Positions 61,343 through 64,000 of a stretch of 64,000 nt of DNA are shown here, one piece after another. A model generated the notes under the pieces. It ran no database searches, was not told the origin of the DNA, and saw nothing but the letters and a program-made list of their open reading frames with translations. This DNA comes from Moorella sp. E308F (GTDB lineage Bacteria; Bacillota; DSM-521; Neomoorellales; Neomoorellaceae), in assembly GCF_006538365.1 (NCBI RefSeq), contig NZ_BJKN01000004.1, positions 1-64,000 on the forward strand, written 5' to 3'. The translations under genes and the position numbers were made by a program. How positions within the stretch are numbered: the first letter of the stretch is position 1; each line of letters begins with the position of its first letter.

Positions 61343-62186
61343 TAGACACCTTCTCCCTAGCGTGTGGGTGGAAGCGGAGATATTCTAGTCGATTTCGGGT
61401 ATTACTAACTTTAGTATATAAATTAGTGGTATTGGGGCTGGCGTGACCAGCTAAGTCTTGAATGACTTTTAATTCAGCGCCCGCTTTGTATAAGTGACTA
61501 CAAAACGAGTGACGAAATTTGTGGGGGGTGATGTTTTCTTGTTTTATTTTTTGTGCCCACTTTTTTACTATGTCATTGACTTGACGGGTGGATAGGTGGT
61601 TATTTTTACGGCCTGGAAAAAGCCATTTACTATTGTGAGTTTGTATAAGTTCTTTGATAAGCATTAAGATTTTAGGATAGAGAGGAATAATTCGTTCCTT
61701 ATTACCTTTACCAATCACTCTAAGACTACCTTCTTGAAGGTCTATATCACTAATTTTAATATTGACGAGTTCTTCTCTTCTTATTCCTGTAGCATACAAA
61801 ATTTCCATGATAGTTCTATCTCTTAGGTTGTCTGGAGCATTAATAAGTTTTTCTATTGTTTGTTCGTCTATAGGATGGGGCAGTCGTTGTTCTGTTTTTG
61901 CTGTTTCTATGAGGGCGGCAGGGTTTTGGTCTATAATACCTTTACGAAGCATTACATTAAAAAAGGTTTTAATCGCGGATAATTTTCTATTAGCGGTGGC
62001 GACTGAGACTCCTTTCATATGTAGATTCACGAGAAAAGCTGAAATGTCGTCGGGAACAATTTTTTCAGGTGTTTTGTTTATAAATCGGAAAAACTGTTGA
62101 ATATCAGAGAGATATGCACTAACTGTGTTATGAGAAAAGTTTTTTTCTATTTCAAGGTAAAGTTGAAATTTCTCTAGGTAGTTCAA
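61335..62186 (-). CDS. Tyrosine recombinase (XerC/D-like integrase)
   Basis: 283 residues from a TTG start with GGAGGG upstream. The SAM-like N-terminal domain (YLEIEKNFSHNTVSAYLSDI) is followed by the catalytic domain with R136, K160, H222, R225, H248 and Tyr257 in NLYTKV. All catalytic residues are present. At 283 residues it is nearer in length to XerC/D than to most phage integrases, so it could integrate at a host dif-type site or resolve multimers. No att site was identified. Confidence 0.9.
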   Translation of the reverse strand: MNYLEKFQLYLEIEKNFSHNTVSAYLSDIQQFFRFINKTPEKIVPDDISAFLVNLHMKGVSVATANRKLSAIKTFFNVMLRKGIIDQNPAALIETAKTEQRLPHPIDEQTIEKLINAPDNLRDRTIMEILYATGIRREELVNIKISDIDLQEGSLRVIGKGNKERIIPLYPKILMLIKELIQTHNSKWLFPGRKNNHLSTRQVNDIVKKWAQKIKQENITPHKFRHSFCSHLYKAGAELKVIQDLAGHASPNTTNLYTKVSNTRNRLEYLRFHPHAREKVSNE

Positions 62187-62206
62187 ATGACATCCCTCCT
62201 TCTGTA

Positions 62207-62235
62207 ATTGTAAAGCCTGGTTTAACCTATGTCAA
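62207..62235 (-). promoter_or_regulatory. Sigma-A type promoter of the integrase operon
   Basis: On the minus strand TTGACA (62235-62230) and TACAAT (62212-62207) are separated by exactly 17 bases. The transcript would begin a few bases before the ribosome binding site of the recombinase. Confidence 0.8.
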
Positions 62236-62305
62236 TAGAAATTTTGCAGGTGGTACTTAATTTTCAAGAAGAAGGTTCGTATAAAATTCATAGGGGGTTA
62301 GTTTT

Positions 62306-63355
62306 ATGGACTTGTTTGATGTTCGATTTGCGTCTACGGAAAAAGAGTTTATTTATAATTTCGGTGTTAATCGTGGTCATTCTCTTTCTTATGCTAAGGT
62401 AAACAGGTGTTTGTTTTTATCGGATGCCGCGAAACAGTTGTACCATAGTTTATGTGACTATGCTTATGGTGAAAGAAAAGACTGCTACCCTAGTCAGGCC
62501 CTTTTACGATTGGGGTTGGGGTGGAGTAAACAAACTCTTAGTAATCACTTAAAAGAGTTAGAAAAAATGGGTTTTATTACTATAGAAAAAGAAGGGTTTG
62601 GAAAACCAGCTAAGTATAACCTGCAAGAACTTCATAAAATACCTGCTTTATATCATTCGGAAATTATTTACTCTATTCGTCCCACTAGTACAGAGGAACT
62701 GGAAAAGTTTTATACGGCGGTGGTGGAGTATAAAAAATCAGATCTTTGTAGAGAAATTATGGATTCGGCTAATCCGCTGGCTTATATGGAACAAATAAAA
62801 TTGTGGTTTAAAACTTTTTTGGGGTTAGATAATACAAGTAATTCCTCTGAAGAAGAAAAAGTAGAAGAAGTGAAGGATAAATCCTCTAAAAGTAATAAAG
62901 TGAAGTTAACAACACCTAAAGTTTTTAAAGTTGATCCATTAATCCAAGAAGAAAATCTTATAATCTCTAAAAAGAAACGGCGGAGATTGAGCTATAAAGA
63001 AATTGATGTGGAAGATTGGAATACTAATCATTTTGTGGCTTATTTTGAGGATCTTTATTGGGAAAAGTATCATGCTCCTTATATAACCACTAAAGCTGAT
63101 CGGGGGGCGATGAAACGGCTTTTAAATAGTGGTAAAAGTAAAGCGATGCTTAAACAACATATTGAGAATTTCATTTCTCTTGATTTCTTTGAGGCTCCGA
63201 CAATAACTAGTTTCAGTTCCAGTTATGTGCAGGCTGTTTTGGATACTTATTTAAGTACAAGAAGATTGCCTACATTTAAGCGAAAGAGTAATCATGGCGG
63301 GAAGATTAATGAAGAATGGGCGCGGGGTTTGGATGAATTAATGGATAGTGATTAG
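62306..63355 (+). CDS. Winged-helix replication initiator (predicted)
   Basis: 349 residues. Residues 30-110 contain FLSDAAKQLYHSLCDYAYGE and GWSKQTLSNHLKELEKMGFI, a winged helix like those of plasmid and phage initiators. A Lys/Ser-rich linker and a C-terminal helical domain (AYFEDLYWEKYHAPYITTKA) follow. The next gene is a DnaC-like loader, supporting a role in starting phage replication. Confidence 0.75.
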   Translation: MDLFDVRFASTEKEFIYNFGVNRGHSLSYAKVNRCLFLSDAAKQLYHSLCDYAYGERKDCYPSQALLRLGLGWSKQTLSNHLKELEKMGFITIEKEGFGKPAKYNLQELHKIPALYHSEIIYSIRPTSTEELEKFYTAVVEYKKSDLCREIMDSANPLAYMEQIKLWFKTFLGLDNTSNSSEEEKVEEVKDKSSKSNKVKLTTPKVFKVDPLIQEENLIISKKKRRRLSYKEIDVEDWNTNHFVAYFEDLYWEKYHAPYITTKADRGAMKRLLNSGKSKAMLKQHIENFISLDFFEAPTITSFSSSYVQAVLDTYLSTRRLPTFKRKSNHGGKINEEWARGLDELMDSD

Positions 63356-63363
63356 GGGGGTTA

Positions 63364-64000
63364 ATGATGCCGCCTTATACAGAATGTGAGAATTGTGTTG
63401 CGACAGGTTTTTGTAAAGCTTATTCGGGGGAAGTGGTTTTAACTAATAAAAAAAACTGGTGTAGTGCCCGTTTTAGGCTTTATAAGGCTTTAAAGTTAGC
63501 ACAAATACCGATTGAGTATTGGCGTGCTAATCTTACCAACTATATTTTAGATAAAGATAACGAGAAGGTTTACCAAAAGATAAAACCTAAATTGGGTAAT
63601 ATTGTGGAAGAAGTTAAGCGAGGATTTAATTTATTTTTCTATAGCGATAAATTCGGGACGGGAAAGACTTACCATGCGGCCATGTTTCTTAACCACTATA
63701 TTTACAAGGTGTGCTTAACTAGGGAGTTCGATTTTGAAACCCCACCTGCTTTATTTGTAGTTTATCCAGACTTAATGGATAAATTGCGGATGTATAAGGA
63801 TGAGATGCAGGATTACTTGACGTGGGTAAAAGAGGTTCCCTTAGTGCTTTTTGATGATATTGGAGCTGGAACAATGACTGATTTTACTCGTGAACAGACT
63901 TATTTGATCTTGAATCATCGCTTTAATAATCGACTATCCACCATTATTACTTCTAATCTATCCCTTTCAAAATTGGGTCAAGATACTGCCTTGGGTGAAC
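63364..64000 (+). CDS. DnaC/DnaI-like helicase loader, truncated by window end
   Basis: The open frame runs off the right edge after about 212 codons. Cys residues near the N-terminus (CENCVATGFCKAY, then Cys in WCSARF) suggest a zinc site as in DnaI. SDKFGTGKTY is Walker A, VLFDDIGAG is Walker B, and ITSNLS is sensor 1 of an AAA+ ATPase. It would place the replicative helicase on DNA opened by the upstream initiator. Two adjacent ATG codons (63364 and 63367) could start it. Confidence 0.85.
   Translation, partial: MMPPYTECENCVATGFCKAYSGEVVLTNKKNWCSARFRLYKALKLAQIPIEYWRANLTNYILDKDNEKVYQKIKPKLGNIVEEVKRGFNLFFYSDKFGTGKTYHAAMFLNHYIYKVCLTREFDFETPPALFVVYPDLMDKLRMYKDEMQDYLTWVKEVPLVLFDDIGAGTMTDFTREQTYLILNHRFNNRLSTIITSNLSLSKLGQDTALGE

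Noticed and set aside
1-64000. CRISPR array or insertion sequence
   Set aside because: No regularly spaced identical repeats with unique spacers, and no transposase gene, were seen anywhere in the window.
1-64000. Lysis cassette (endolysin plus holin)
   Set aside because: The only wall hydrolase motifs are inside the tail hub. Tiny membrane peptides exist, but none is paired with an endolysin.

Overview
The window is part of a tailed-phage genome (or a contig dominated by one) that infects a Gram-positive, Bacillota-like host. Strong AGGAGG-type ribosome binding sites precede most genes, TTG and GTG starts are frequent, the DNA is AT-rich, and two tail proteins carry S-layer-homology (SLH) modules. 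The head and tail genes are HK97-like, the tape-measure protein is very long, and no sheath protein was seen. This fits a siphovirus with a tail of roughly 0.3 micrometre or more. No holin or endolysin was recognised.

Bases 1-9300 and 12000-16100 are minus-strand accessory arms of mostly small genes. They hold a class II glutamine amidotransferase next to a zinc-finger-fused amidoligase, a DNA methyltransferase, many Cys-rich small proteins, several tiny single-helix membrane peptides, and several decayed or stop-interrupted reading frames, including an AbrB-like gene broken by a frame disruption. Bases 7600-9950 look different in base composition: more G+C, many CTAG tetramers and dense short hairpins, with only two convincing genes. 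Bases 10000-11770 read on the plus strand. They hold a small basic protein, a roughly 800-base non-coding structured region that contains a tRNA-Asn gene and ends in an intrinsic terminator, and then three small genes, one resembling the N-terminal domain of NAD-dependent DNA ligase.

From the divergent intergenic region at 16.1 kb the plus strand runs through packaging (small terminase, thymidine kinase, large terminase), head (phosphoesterase, portal, protease-scaffold, decoration, major capsid, connectors), and tail (terminator, tube, frameshifting chaperones, tape measure, distal tail/SLH proteins, dual-hydrolase hub). A long set of receptor-binding and fibre proteins follows, with carbohydrate-binding-like, lectin-like and DNRLRE-like modules. 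A PhoH-like ATPase and an N6-adenine methyltransferase sit among the fibre genes.

After a palindrome at 60.75 kb, two minus-strand genes (a helix-turn-helix protein and a tyrosine recombinase behind a near-consensus sigma-A promoter) separate the structural module from the replication module (winged-helix initiator and a DnaC-like loader cut by the window end). Intrinsic terminators punctuate the structural region, and a recurring GTCTA-type element lies upstream of several gene starts, suggesting many short phage-controlled transcription units.
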